A DNA stretch of 64,000 nt from Echinostoma caproni (Eukaryota > Platyhelminthes > Trematoda > Plagiorchiida > Echinostomatidae): contig UZAN01039530.1 in NCBI GenBank assembly GCA_900618425.1, positions 89,363 to 153,362 of the forward strand. Reading direction: 5' to 3'. This document shows, piece by piece, positions 52,840-64,000 of this stretch. Every line of letters begins with the position of its first letter. Position 1 is the first letter of the stretch. The notes under the pieces are model-generated. The model searched no databases and was not told the DNA's origin. It was given only the letters and a program-made list of their open reading frames with translations. Position numbers and translations under genes: made by a program.

Positions 52840-52970
52840 ATAGCACCATTCGACACCTTGGTGCTGGCCAAGGGGTCTGGTCACCAACTTGTGACCTGGA
52901 AGTCCCGGGTTCGAATCACTCCAAAACAGCTCGTCTTCCCAGCCCCCCTTCTTGAATGTTAACTGTAAAT
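52840..52970 (+). repeat. tRNA-derived SINE-like element
   Basis: Contains a near-perfect tRNA box B (GGTTCGAATC, 52909-52918) preceded by GTGCTGGCCAAGGGG, which resembles box A. The string AGTCCCGGGTTCGAATCACT followed by CCAAAACAGCTCGTCTT is shared in diverged form with the element at 1371-1640. No intact cloverleaf was built, so this is a SINE remnant rather than a tRNA gene. Confidence 0.5.
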
Positions 52971-54789
52971 TTTTATATTCAATTAATAAGAAAAGAAGTA
53001 AAAAGACATCTATTTATTACTTGGTCGTAAACTATTAATTTTTAAAAGGCAGAATATCGCTTATTCATTTTGCAAGAATCCCATCGTTTACTCCCCGAGC
53101 GTCTCAGTTCCTATGTTGCCAGTTTGCTCAATATTACAATACAGTTATTAGGAATTCCCTACTTTCTCTGATCAGAATAAGATGCGCAATAAAAATGACC
53201 TAATCCGACAACTCAAATATCCTCCTGATTATGTCAAAAGCAAACCTCACTCGGTATCCCACCCTATTTTTTTATTTCCGTAACTTCTGCTATGACTACT
53301 TCTTTCTTTTAAACGAGGGGGAAATCTCCTATCTCGTACGTGCGCTAGGATGCAACTTAGACGGTTAACAATATGACACGCACGAATTATAACCGAGAAG
53401 CTGGGGTGGCCCACAGTGGAAATTCATAGCCGAAACTTCGGTCGATGGCACTGAGTTTCGGTGAGGCAATGGTGAGCGACCGCAACATTGCGGTCGAGTT
53501 TTGGGAGGTTGGACGGAAAAGCAAAACAAGTTAATCTCTTTTTCATAAATTTTCCTGCTAGCTAATATACTTACAAATGTGAACATGGTATAAACACAGT
53601 GGAGGTAGGAGCTTTTAGGGATACGATAGTTCAGCAACCATGATGCGCTGTCCGGGTCACATCAGGAAACTTGTATAAATGTAAGAACGTCCTCGGAATC
53701 ATCCGTATTTTCATGAGCCCAGTATAAAAGATCATAAATAAGTGGAAATATTTGGTATATTTTATCACCTGTGAAGATACTGGTTCAGAAACCAGGGTGT
53801 TTTGTAATTTTCAGTGAACGATTATGTTTGAGAAATACGGATATCTATTTTGGCCTGCACTTCATTTGGTAGACCGTATTTCGTCATAAAGGTTTCCGTG
53901 TCACATGATCTCCAGCGTGAGTTCTTCCGGAGATCTTGCTTATTACAGTAAACAGTGTTTTGCATGCAACAGAACGCCGAACAGTCAAATTATGTTGATC
54001 TTAATTTACTTCAAATTAGTTGTGTCATATTTATAATCAAAGAGAGATAGCTGCGCTTTGGAGACTCAAATATTGTGCGCACAATACTATGCAGCTCCCG
54101 TGCCATTCAGGGACACACTGCTAAATACCACATTCACACTGTACTTCATTCGTTGTTTTTCTATTGTGGATTACACGTGTGGGTATCTTTCGATCCTATG
54201 AAAAGATCTTTTCTTTTTGATTACTTTTCAACTGCACATCAAAGTCAATCGTTTTTCGAATATGTGCACCAACTCTGGCTAGTGAAGTTGATGTTGCTTG
54301 TGCACATAAATCGTCTTGGTTAGTAACAGAGAACTGGCCTACATACACCAGTTGGTCCTAAACAGTCTGTTGTCAGTTGACTCGGATTTCTTTCTTAAAC
54401 ATTGCCATATTCCTAAAGATCACTCATACGAATCTATTTGATATCGTTTTTTGGTTGGGTAAAGAATTCCCCATAATAATCCCCACATCTGTTTTCCGAT
54501 GTGTATTCAGCAGTTGCTAAACAACGCTAAAGAGGTTCAATTACTGCATGAGTATACGGAATGTTATAACACAAAAAGCAGGTTTTAAGCCTATCATTAT
54601 TCTTCAATCTGCTTTATGATCAAAATGAGAGATTGAAGTATGGTACTACCGATGATTTGTGTGACATAGTGCATGCTTTTAGGGAGCACGCCTGAGGGTA
54701 TTTGTTCCAGATTCGGTTAGATCATTCAAAGGAGGATGTTGGATATCAGATAAGGTTGCCCAAAAATTTTTTACCTTCTTCAGTATATT

Positions 54790-54870
54790 AGTGTTGTTAT
54801 AACTCCACAACACCAGTGCTGGACTAAAGAAAACTGTTGATTTGAAAGAATTACGAGTGGAAGGCAAGTC
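54790..54870 (+). repeat. Dispersed repeat R2, copy 3 (5' fragment)
   Basis: TAGTGTTGTTATAACTCCA, then CCAGTGCTGG, then ATTACGAGTGGAAGGCAAG, parallel to the first 80 bases of copy 2 (TTATAATTCCAG, GGTGCTGG, ATTACAGATGGGAGGTCAG). The rest is absent. Confidence 0.45.
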
Positions 54871-56026
54871 AAGTTAAGCAGAACAAAATGTCTCATCTAA
54901 ACATAATAATCATACTTTCATGAAATGATTATCATTTTTGAATATTTTGAGAGTTTACCATTCGCTTTTGTTGCGCGCAACAAATATACTACTCAATAGC
55001 TTGAGTTGTGCGTCGGTACACAGAAATAAATCACTGTTCGTGGGAATTCAGTATGTGCTTTACCCATTGATAATTTCATTCGCAGCAAGGTAGACGATTC
55101 ATATTAAACGTCATTGTTTTTACTTTAAATTATAACTGTGGAAGATATAATAAATTTTCCTTTCTCCTTCAAGGAGGAAAAATTTGACAATGACTAATTT
55201 CGTATAAATGAGTTAAAAGTCAAAGTCAAAAATTGCTTTCTTAATCCTAATGGATGACTTTTCAACTCCAAATATTGGTTTTCGTAACTTCCATTGACCA
55301 GATTTTTTGTCGTTCAGCTCAAAAAGTAGACGTTAGTCTAGTTTACAGTTAGGTTAGGTAAACTCAATGATATTGGTTTTATTTTTACACGCTGCCCTTT
55401 CAAATGTTCTAATAAGTTGTAGATTGTTTACTTCGATCGGCTTGGGACATTTGTTTTGCCTCGGAAGGTGCATGGCTTCTTTCCATGTAGAATCAAAACA
55501 ACGTATTGAAAAATTATACAAGAGAAATTTCACTATTGCTAGGTTAACTTCGGTATTTTAAACGCTGCGCTATCATATAAGACAAACCACACAGTATTAA
55601 CATGTAGGGAGCTTTTGAGGACCGGCGAGAATAGTAAAAGTAATAAGCGCCCCATATTACCAATTACACACACCTCCTTCTATAAGTTAAGGAGTTAAGT
55701 TCAGGTAAGTTTACTTTGTCTACATTATCGGTGTCTTCGGACAAGCAAAACCAATTAGCTATACGAGCTTCCAAAGGTCCCCGAAAATTAATAACAACTT
55801 GAATCTGGACGAAAAATACCCCATCATAAAACTGAACCATTTAGTAACAACTTGGGTTTAAACTCACATCACTAAACATTTTTTCGAAGAAAGGCCGAAT
55901 TTGACTGATTTTAGGAATTGAGATGAGTAGTAGAACAATCTGACAAATATCTTCATCTCCTAGGTGACTCTCAATAGAATAGGTATACCCTCACTAAAAC
56001 TTGTCAGCAAACAGACTGAATTGGGA

Positions 56027-56047
56027 GTGTGTGTGTGCGTGTGTGTT
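56027..56047. repeat. (GT)n microsatellite
   Basis: GTGTGTGTGTGCGTGTGTGTT, one interruption. Confidence 0.8.
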
Positions 56048-57604
56048 AAGATTTGTCCTCTGGTTCATTTCCTTACCTTCCGAACAGGAAATCCTCACAT
56101 GGTTCGTCCACTAACTTATTTACGGAAAACATCACCGTACCATCTCTTGATGATCGGATACTACACTCCCGTCATTGTTATTTGAAACAGTTGGCCACAT
56201 TGACCAATAAGTGACCTCGAAGCAAGTAGTGAAAACTAGGGACCTGCTGTGCTCTATATTTTTCAATCTTCTTCTAGTTTCACCTAAGAAGGTAAGGTAA
56301 ATTGGCATTTCTTTCCATCAGACCTGTAAGCAGTCCACTTTTCGGGAGGGTACGGCAATGATGAAACAGGTTTGTTTGTTTATTCGCAACCCAAGCGACT
56401 TTAATGCTGCTGTCCTTATCCAAAACACCTAATTTATTCCGCATGGCAAGGAAATTGAATCAATAACGCTCTCCATTGCAGCTAGAATGATGCCGATAAC
56501 GCACAAAAAAAATCAGCTGCAATATCTGTAATCAGAAAAATATCAACTTTTATTTGGCACTCGGACTGCGAACTTGCCATCAGCAAGGTCGGAACACCCT
56601 GATCGGTCCGTGTAATCTACACGGGATCGAAATAAAAATCATGCGGGACAAATGAAAGAGCTTTTATTGGGTCACTTTTCTGTACTCCTCTGGCGGAATA
56701 TCGAATGGAACTCTTTATGTTTAATCCGATAAGTTGGTTATCACGTACGAATGCACTTCCCGTTTTATGGTGCACGATTTTAACTTCGTCCGTTTTTTTC
56801 AATCAAGTTGGATTAAACTGCACTGCGCGGACGATCAGGAACCGGCTGGACTTTGATGTCTCCGGTCAGGGATGGGGTGGTTTGATGAGATAAACATAGG
56901 TTATCGAGAAATTCTTTACAATTGCCCACTAGAAAACACAGGGTTGCAAGCGAATCTCAAACAATCAACTTATAATAATCAAAGCCACACAGATTTGGGT
57001 TGAATTATGTGACTTTTAAATGATAATACGGAAAGATAATCACAAACCTCTATATGATTCAAATGAAAGTTTTCTATTTGTGTGATAAGAAGTAACAGGG
57101 TACACTATATTGTACTCTTTAAAATGGTTTACTCCTTTTTAAGGTACATGTACTCACTTACATTAAAATAACTGTCATATTAATTCCCAGAATCACCATG
57201 GTTGCAAAGCTTCTTCGAAAAAACCCTGGTTAACATCCAAAGCTAGTGTGCAATCGTTTGATTGGAGTTTCTCACCTGTCGAATGTTTTGCACAATAATC
57301 AGATGGGGGTAAATGCCCTTCTCATGGTTCTTTATTTTTCGGACTACATGGATGTCCACTTTCCAAAGGTTCGTCCCAATCGGGATGAAGCTGCTTGCTT
57401 TAGTCATACACATTTTCATTCTGGTTATTTATTTAGATTAGATTTATGGTCATTAATGAGCTCAATTTAATTAACTAATGTTCAACACAAATATACAACT
57501 GAATGATTTTGAGTATCATCTTGTATGTTACGCCTAAAAGCAAAAAACAAACATTCTAAAGCTAGAAAATAATCTGTTTTGCTCTTGGTCACTCTTCTTC
57601 ACAG

Positions 57605-57927
57605 ATGCACGCATTATGGTGGAGATCGGCTCGAATTGCGCGTTGGTCCCGAGTTTCACGAACGTGTTTGGGGTGTACTTTGCGGAGTCATTTTGCCCGA
57701 ACAGCTACGCAATCTGGTGATTCAGCACGATCGAGTGCGGTTACGGTTTGTCACAGACAATGTGACCGGTCCGACGGAACTCGGTTTTCGGGTCGTTTAC
57801 GATCTGAAAGTGGGGCCTCGTTTTGCGACACCTCATTTTTCATCTGCCGTAGGGCAACAGAATCATATCCGTTTGAACAAAGAGCATATCAACAAACTGG
57901 CCGTACCCCCTGAGAACTACACTCCTG
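57605..57927 (+). CDS. CUB domain exon, second half (module 3)
   Basis: The acceptor CTCTTCTTCACAG is followed by one base and TGC. It encodes CTHYGGDRLELRVG, GVLCGVI (the CG motif), the strand VRLRFVTDNVTGP with an NVT sequon, and the closing LGFRVVYDL. A 35-residue linker follows, to VPPENYTP. The donor is CCTG|GTAAGC after 57927, phase 1. The length, 1 + 107 codons + 1, keeps the module rule. It completes the CUB begun at 41778 if nothing lies in the 15.6 kb intron between. GC-rich compared with its flanks. Confidence 0.9.
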
Positions 57928-60157
57928 GTAAGCCACGTGAATGTGACGAATTGGGTGGCCATTTATTATGTGCAAATTTCACAAGACTTTTATCACGAAT
58001 TTGTAAACGCACTATTTTGAATTCGATTTTATAGTCACACTTTGCGCAAGCAAGTAACATGTACCATATCTGATTGCCTTCAGTGAGCTTCTGTCAAAAG
58101 AATATTGTTATAAAACTTTCGAAATACGTTCATCAAACCGACATCGGTAAAAATAAAACAGAACAAGATTGTGTGGAAAGCTTTGATAGCTCTGAGCAAT
58201 AAGTTGCACTGATATCCCTGAGGAAATCAACGAAGCCCACAGATAATTTCAAAATTATCGTTATGTCTGTAAACAGGACATTGCAAAGTTTAGTGTTGAG
58301 AATTTTGAAAAGATAAGCGAAGGATTGACAGAAGAATGATTAGGAGATATTTCACTTGAAGGCATGCAGTTTCGACATGTTTTGGTACCCAGATCGTGAT
58401 GAATTTGCTTCAAAACCAAATAGGATTACTTTTAGTACATTTTTCTAAAGGTTTGAACCGAGAACTGCTCTTTTCGGGAATTCAGAATTCGTGATAGCAC
58501 ACTATCACGACTATCGGCTAAAAAGTCATGAATATTTGTAACAGACCCGAAAGCCTTCATAAATTGACTTGCATTTATGTCTAGTGATCACTCACTATTT
58601 GATGGGTTGGGCGATAACAATGAGGACAAACTAGTTATCAAGCTGGTAACCCTCCGGGATATTGATCTCGGAATTGAAACCATTTCTGGAATAGTATATG
58701 ATGCATTTGTTGAGAGAATAAGTGATAGAAATAGATAAGCATGACTGGGATCACAAAATACTTTTATCAAAAGGTAACAAAAACGAATGGGTGTACGAAA
58801 TATTATTTCTTTTCAAGAAGAATCAAGACAATATTTGTGGATAGGAGGCCCTAGCTGTTGTTTTAAACATAGTCAGATATTATAGGCCCCTGTTCATCAG
58901 TCTCCAAACAAGCTATTTTTAAGAAATAAAGCGGAAAACAACACCAGTAGTTGATTGGTGCGTTCTGCACCATTTCATCTTACAACTTTGAAACGTGTAA
59001 TCAATAAAGAGATATTTGGTTCTCGCCTGTTCAGAAATGACCGATAAAAGCTCACGTCCACCGCGAGATAAGAAAACATTTTGAGTTGGATTGAGCTTGC
59101 TAGTTGTGGATGTAGATACCTGTTTTCTGGCATTTATATCATTAAACGCTTAGTGCATATATAGAATTATCGATATCCACCGATTTTGCCATTCCACTGT
59201 CAATGATGTCAAGGTTCCTGATCGTTGTTTGTTTGATTGCGATTTTCATGAAAGTGATTTTCAAAGATGCAACACAAGATATGCGTAAATAGACGATTAT
59301 GAGGGAAAAACTGAGGGTGACCAACAGTCATGGAAAACGTTTTTTAATAATTGATGTGTTTGTCTGTCAGACAAATTAAATAATTGGTATTTTATGGTTG
59401 ATGTTAATTTGTTTCTTTGTTCCATGCATTTAAACAGTTTCGGATTACTTAGAGAAAAATCTTCGAAAATAATTTTCTGACGCACGAGTAAGCAGTTATT
59501 CCATTACCGAATATTTCACTTTATTTTCTTAGAACCTCTTGCTCTTCTGATTGTCAAGTGATCTATCTGTCCCGCAAATACCAAGATTTTAATCATTTTT
59601 ATCGTCTCCATTTTCTAGCACTTCATCATTATTTCACTGAGCAAAATATTCTGCGAAGTACAGGATTTGTGTGACTTTCAAATAGTACTTGTTAGCTTGT
59701 ATTTCATCAGCAGTCTTTTCCAACTTTACCGGAAAGGTTTTTGGTTGTAAATCGGTTATATTTGCCCAGTATTTCAGAATAGGTCTGACTCAAATTAACA
59801 GCCACCAGGCTAGGTGTTATAAAGCTCTACGCAATAAAGCGTTTGTATTAACATTTTAGCTTAGATCTCGAGGACACAAATTGTCACTCAGTAAGCTTGA
59901 ATAAAATCAAAATGCAGCTTTCTTCTGCATTATTCCGATGTCACTATATTCATTCAAAAGGTAGCGTAGGTATTCCCAAGTCTTCCGCTGTATTCATTTT
60001 AGTTTTGCATGATAAGTGATATATTGTTGTCATTCCCTCTCCATAGCTTTTGATTTTTACCCCAAACTTAAAACAACCCCGTCTGAAACAATATCAATGA
60101 CCAATTTCAAAATCATTATCCGTTCTTTCTGTGTCAATGCCCCACCCCCCGCGTCAG
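57928..60157 (+). other. Intron, phase 1, 2230 bases
   Basis: GTAAGC donor; the acceptor CCCCACCCCCCGCGTCAG is strongly pyrimidine-rich. Nothing else recognised inside. Confidence 0.75.
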
Positions 60158-60491
60158 ACAATTGTACAGTCCTGATTGATAGCCACGGGGTTGCAAGCAG
60201 AGGATATATTCGACTACTCGATTCAATGATTGTACAACCGATTGAAGATCAAATGATTTCCGACGGGACTCCTCGAATTGAACGATGTCGCTGGATTTTA
60301 CAAGGCGAGGCGCATCAGCGTATTCAGCTCAAAGTGATCACACTGAAAGACCAAAGAACCGCTACTCGGTCGGAATACAACAAAGATAATTCGTTTCAAA
60401 ACGATGAATTTCAAACTTTAAGAGAAAATTCCAAATTGAGCGAATATTCAGATCAGAACCGGTATGCGAGTTTTCGCGTACCACGCATAAA
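60158..60491 (+). CDS. CUB domain exon, first half (module 4)
   Basis: Two bases complete an Asp codon, giving YTP-D-NCTVLI, a CUB-opening cysteine inside an N-glycosylation sequon. Further CUB features are SRGYIRLLD, the second cysteine in IERCRWILQGE and the strand RIQLKVITLKD. A polar, mostly uncharged-to-acidic stretch of about 45 residues then precedes the splice site (RTATRSEYNKDNSFQNDEF and on to SEYSDQNRY). It has no counterpart in modules 2 and 3 and is probably disordered. The donor is ATAAA|GTAAGT after 60491, phase 2. The length is 2 + 110 codons + 2. The second half is not certain; a candidate is at 61237. Confidence 0.85.
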
Positions 60492-61236
60492 GTAAGTGAC
60501 ATGTAATAAGCACATAATTCACTATCTTATTTAATAAAGATTCAAATAAACCAGCAATAAATCTTTGGGGGATTGATGTCATAAAGTTTTGATTTACTGC
60601 CCAATTATTTTATGGCTTTGAACGTTTGGCCACCATTTAATTCAAATCTGGCATCATGATCCGTTATTGAATTGAGTCATGCAAACTCTCAATAATTTAA
60701 TTATTTAGCTAATAGGACAAAACGGAGGATTGGTTAAAAACATATTTTTCTCTTGGTTTGAGTCATTCAAATTTGTAGTACGTCCGCGCGCGCACGCTCT
60801 AATTGTCTTTCTTCTATCCAATCTTTTACATTACCAGTGGAACCTAAACCTAGTTCGACAGAGTTTGATTGTTCCGATGAGTAAAATATTTCTTCGGTTT
60901 AAAGACCTTTCAGTTTGGATCCATCTGTCAATCAAGTAATCAAAGAGAAGAAAAGGATGGACTTTGTAGAAGTTCTTTATTCAATCATCAAACGGGTATT
61001 TTTAAACATGAAGCTTTCCCTAATGCCTTCTACCCATAAAGTCTCAGCATTTTGCTTCTGAAGAGCATGGTATCATCAGTCGGCAAACTATAAAATAAAC
61101 CAATTAACGGGTTAACTAATAAAACAATGAATTTTAACTCAAAATTCACTGAGTTTGTCCGTATGAGAAATCTTGCAAGGTAAAAAAATATCAGTTTGGT
61201 TTCAGGTATCATAATGTATGTAACAACATCTTGCAG
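60492..61236 (+). other. Intron (if 61237 is an exon), nothing else recognised
   Basis: GTAAGT donor; ACATCTTGCAG possible acceptor. Confidence 0.4.
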
Positions 61237-61390
61237 GAGAAAGTTGTACGCCTTTTATGGTCGGGGTACAAAGTATGTCCAATATGAAGTAATATGTAAG
61301 AAGAAAATGTTTAACGAGGTTGGTGCATTTTCGAATAGTGAATTTGCTTACTTCATGAATGTTTGCTACTTTAATCCATCCATGCAGTAA
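61237..61390 (+). CDS. Candidate last exon of the CUB gene
   Basis: The acceptor TTGCAG|G leaves one base, the phase required after 60491. The frame reads RKLYAFYGRGTKYVQYEVIC, then SNSEFAYFMN, and ends at TAA 61388-61390. KLYAFYG could be the first strand of a CUB second half and EVIC its cysteine, but the opening cysteine is not in the exon and there is no closing GF motif, so the domain would be truncated. AATAAA at 61445-61450 gives a fitting polyadenylation signal about 55 bases past the stop. It could also be a chance ORF. Confidence 0.3.
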
Positions 61391-61444
61391 ATTATTATCG
61401 CCTTTGTATCACACGAAAAAGCGAAATCCTTCATGAATTAGTAA

Positions 61445-61450
61445 AATAAA
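61445..61450 (+). terminator. Possible polyadenylation signal
   Basis: AATAAA downstream of the candidate last exon. The motif is common by chance in AT-rich DNA. Confidence 0.25.
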
Positions 61451-63480
61451 TGTACTTCAATGAAGGATTCAATGAAAAACACAATCAGGTTAGAAGAAAC
61501 GAGGTATATATTCCCCTTTTGTTCTACTTGTTTCTTATGTAAATCCATTAAGTAAGGTCATTAGAGATCCTGACGTCTAGGTAACTAAGGGAACGGCATA
61601 CGTAAATCAGTTTGTCGCCTATTCGCATAACTGAACAGCAAGGTTCCATGGAAGGCATACCTATATTTTGTTAAGAAACCAAGAATATTACTTAAATAAG
61701 TTGGATTGTGTGATAGCCAGGTGGAAGTAGTACATTAGAGGATAGAGAGTTTGTTGATCAGCAAAAGTTGTGAACAAACGGTCACTTGAAGTAGTGCTAC
61801 AGTTGTTTTTTCAGTTATTTGATTTGCAAAGCAGAAAATAACGCATACGACTACTGTGCATCAGGCACCTCTCACACACACTATTATGATTTCTGAAATC
61901 TGTACCCTCGTGTTACCTTGTGCCCTTCGAGGCGTTAAGAACGCTGGAAATGTCGGGCACTTCATGTCTCTGAATTAACCTCGCAAATGAAACACAATGG
62001 GGTTCACTGAAGAGAGTCAGACCCGGCGCAGACCCCCAAGAGCTCTTAGAGTAACATTCGCCGTGGTTTTACAGTTTTCTTCAATGCCCTTTTACCCTCT
62101 TCCCCAATACATCACAACCACGTAGATGGTAAATTTATCTTTGTGATGCAACTGTCAAAATTGAACGCAGCTGCACCCCGCCATTAGACTTGTTCACATC
62201 ATTAGATTTCAATTTTATGTTTGTGCAAGGAAAAGCATTAAACAAGGACTATGTACTGATTGAGTTTTGAGTCGTCGTTTTGCAATTCCCCGGGAAGAAA
62301 AAGCCCCCACGAATTGAAATCTTTCTTAAGAAGATGGGTAAATATGTGTTGTCCAGCTTGCCAAAGCCAACATATAAGCAAAACGGTAATAAATGACAAA
62401 TTACTTTTTGAGCAAAATTAATGACTGTTCATCAATCTTTCTTTCGTGACACAAATCAGCTTACTACGTGAGAGGGATGCTTTCCAACTGGTCGTTTTCA
62501 TGTTCAGCTGCAGACACATTCGCATGCATTTCACAAGTTGCAGTGGTAACAAATGATCTGTTTACGAATCATACATAGTGATGAATTTTTTTTAATTTGA
62601 TAGCTGTCCGAAAAACCCCTTAAACGCTTTTGAAGTTCAGACCAATGTGAGATAGAAATAATTCTGTATTGTTTCAAGAAATGTCGGTTTCTGTTTGATT
62701 TTATTTCAATCAAAGCAGATTGGTTTCCATTTGTTGAAATCCCGGAGTTAGTTATGTTTTTATTTGGTCAAAGCACATGACCAAATTCGTGAAGAAGAAA
62801 TCTGTCAACCGTCACATTTATTATTGCCTCATTGGTTCTAACCAGAAATATAGGACTTACATTGTGCACATTCCGAAAAGTTATACCAATCTTTGTCAAA
62901 ATATTTGATCACCGTGCGGTGATTTCATTGATCAGGCATATAGTGCTCATGGTTTTTTTGTCCAATCTGGAAACCGTTAGATGCTCCGTTGGTGGGAAAC
63001 GCGACTGCTGTACTATGCAATAATTCATGTAATGGATGAAATCTATGTGTGACTGGTTACTCTTTATGGTGATTATCGGCTTATCGGATGCTGGTAATGC
63101 CCTGGAGGCTTTCATTCCGTTGGAGAAAGCTATTTTTATTGGCCATTTTCAACACAGTGCCACGGTGGGTGTGAGTGTCTGTGTATCTTTTGTCCCTACA
63201 ATGGAATCTATTATGCGATAAAGTACCGTGATTAGTGAGTGGTATCTCTTTACTTGTGTACATCCTGGTACCATTGTGCTACCTTTATGCAATTGGCTTC
63301 AACACGCTGACGATTACAGTTCCATGATAATGGCCCCGTTATCATTAGCATTGGAACTAAAGCGATAATTTCAACAAATCCGAGGTAAAGCCCCACTATA
63401 AAGGCTATCAGCAGAAGCTTCACGACAATTCGCACTTCATTTTCTGAATCAGTTGTGCAGTAATCAGTTAGTTCTGAGGA
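61451..63480. other. Intergenic or intronic, nothing recognised
   Basis: AT-rich; no exon, RNA gene or repeat that I can support. Confidence 0.35.
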
Positions 63481-63487
63481 CTGGCAT

Positions 63488-63507
63488 TCAAAGTCAAAGT
63501 CAAAGTT
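63488..63507 (-). repeat. (GACTTT)n tandem, possible LINE 3' tail
   Basis: Three hexamers, TTTGACTTTGACTTTGA on the minus strand, about 85 bases beyond the stop of the LINE fragment. Short tandem tails are common at LINE 3' ends; the link is inference. Confidence 0.4.
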
Positions 63508-63592
63508 TGATTGTGGGAAATACTTACAAGCGGTTGCTTTTCTAGCCCCTTGAGATTTGGCACAGATGAGTCGGTTCACAGTTCGTACGCTT

Positions 63593-63832
63593 CTACGGAT
63601 GTTGAAATTTAAGACTTTTCAAAGCTTCATCCAGTTTGTGCTTGAACGAATCAATTGTGGGCGCAAAGACAACGTCTGGTGGAAGAGAATTCCAAGTAAT
63701 GCATACTCTGAGGGTGAATGAATGACACCGGCATTCTAGTCGGCATTTTTGGAGCACTAATTTGAATGAGTGCCCCCGCAGGTGAGTATTTGTATTTGTA
63801 TTTGTATAGACTTTTGCGAGAATTGAATGTTT
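63593..63832 (-). pseudogene. LINE ORF2 C-terminal fragment
   Basis: Minus strand reading gives LRGHSFKLVLQKCRLECRCH, FTLRVCITWNSLPPDVVFAP and TIDSFKHKLDEALKSLKFQHP, then stop at 63593. The pattern RGHxxKL ... RVxxxWNxLPxxVVxAPxxxxFKxxLD is the conserved C-terminus of CR1/Jockey-type non-LTR retrotransposons. It differs from the LINE at 5.9-7.3 kb, so it is a second family. An in-frame (ACAAAT)n expansion (TNTNTNT) lies just upstream of LRGH. The frame is broken by stops before that, and the rest of the element would lie beyond the right edge of the window. Confidence 0.8.
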
Positions 63833-64000
63833 TCATTCCAGTCAAAAATTACACATCTCATCAATAGAAGGAAAGATACAAGTAAAATATTTAACGTTTG
63901 AGGTTACTGAGAAATTCTGAGGAAGCGCGCTCTCGGTTTACAAGGATTCTGGCAAGATAGGGAACTGGGAAATTGCTGTAGAGACCAATGCGAGAGGGTA

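Larger units (their letters stand above)
41977..57604 (+). other. Very long intron, phase 2, about 15.6 kb
   Basis: GTATGT donor; CTCTTCTTCACAG acceptor. It contains repeat R1 copy 2, R2 copies 2 and 3, a SINE, a 21-base tandem repeat and an unassigned minus-strand ORF. Further CUB modules could hide here, because any insert entered and left in phase 2 would keep the frame; I found none. Confidence 0.55.

Noticed and set aside
63215..63250. GTGAGTGGTATCTC, similar to the right end of repeat R2
   Set aside because: Only about 14 bases match and the hairpin left arm is missing.
63250..63579. 109-codon minus-strand ORF with a hydrophobic stretch resembling a membrane segment
   Set aside because: It overlaps the probable 3' region of a LINE and includes its tandem hexamers, so it is likely a chance frame.

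Overview
This window is non-coding-rich eukaryotic DNA: AT-rich, with short coding exons separated by introns of 0.4 to about 15 kb, GT-AG splice junctions, decayed retrotransposons and a decayed DNA transposon. There are no operons, ribosome binding sites, tRNA or rRNA genes, or CRISPR arrays that I can support. The composition, long introns and CR1-like non-LTR elements suggest an invertebrate animal, possibly a parasitic flatworm such as a trematode. That placement is inference; nothing here proves the taxon.

The main content is one plus-strand gene, or a set of its exons, for a protein built from repeated CUB domains. Six exons between 37.7 and 60.5 kb (37670-37884, 38337-38574, 40091-40443, 41778-41976, 57605-57927, 60158-60491) join in frame at GT-AG sites. 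A seventh convincing CUB half-exon lies upstream at 19623-19809. Each CUB domain is split over two exons. The intron inside the domain is always phase 2 and sits just before the codon of the cysteine that opens the second half. The introns between domains are always phase 1. Weaker candidate exons are 82 to about 239 (an ATG directly after an in-frame stop, followed by a clear signal peptide), 14763-15070, 31338-31658 and a possible last exon at 61237-61390 followed by AATAAA. Together they suggest a secreted or cell-surface multi-CUB protein covering most of the window. Joining the weak exons to the strong core is inference.

Mobile DNA: a broken CR1-like reverse transcriptase (minus strand, 5883-7330), the C-terminal tail of a second LINE (minus strand, 63593-63832), and a Tc1-like transposase pseudogene (plus, about 34915-35932) that appears to have jumped into an older dispersed repeat. 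An intact copy of that repeat lies at 44296-44758. A second dispersed repeat with a terminal hairpin is found near 13.4, 47.5 and 54.8 kb. Three tRNA-like SINE fragments and several microsatellites are also present.

Layout: 0-0.25 kb possible first exon; 0.4-0.9 kb assembly gap with duplicated flanks; 1.4-1.6 kb SINE; 5.9-7.4 kb LINE; 13.4-13.7 kb repeat; 14.8-15.1 kb candidate exon; 19.6-19.8 kb CUB exon; 26.6 kb SINE; 31.3-31.7 kb candidate exon; 34-36.2 kb repeat, gap and Tc1 element; 37.7-42 kb CUB exons; 42-57.6 kb very long intron holding repeats; 57.6-60.5 kb CUB exons; 61.2-61.4 kb possible last exon; 63.5-64 kb LINE end.
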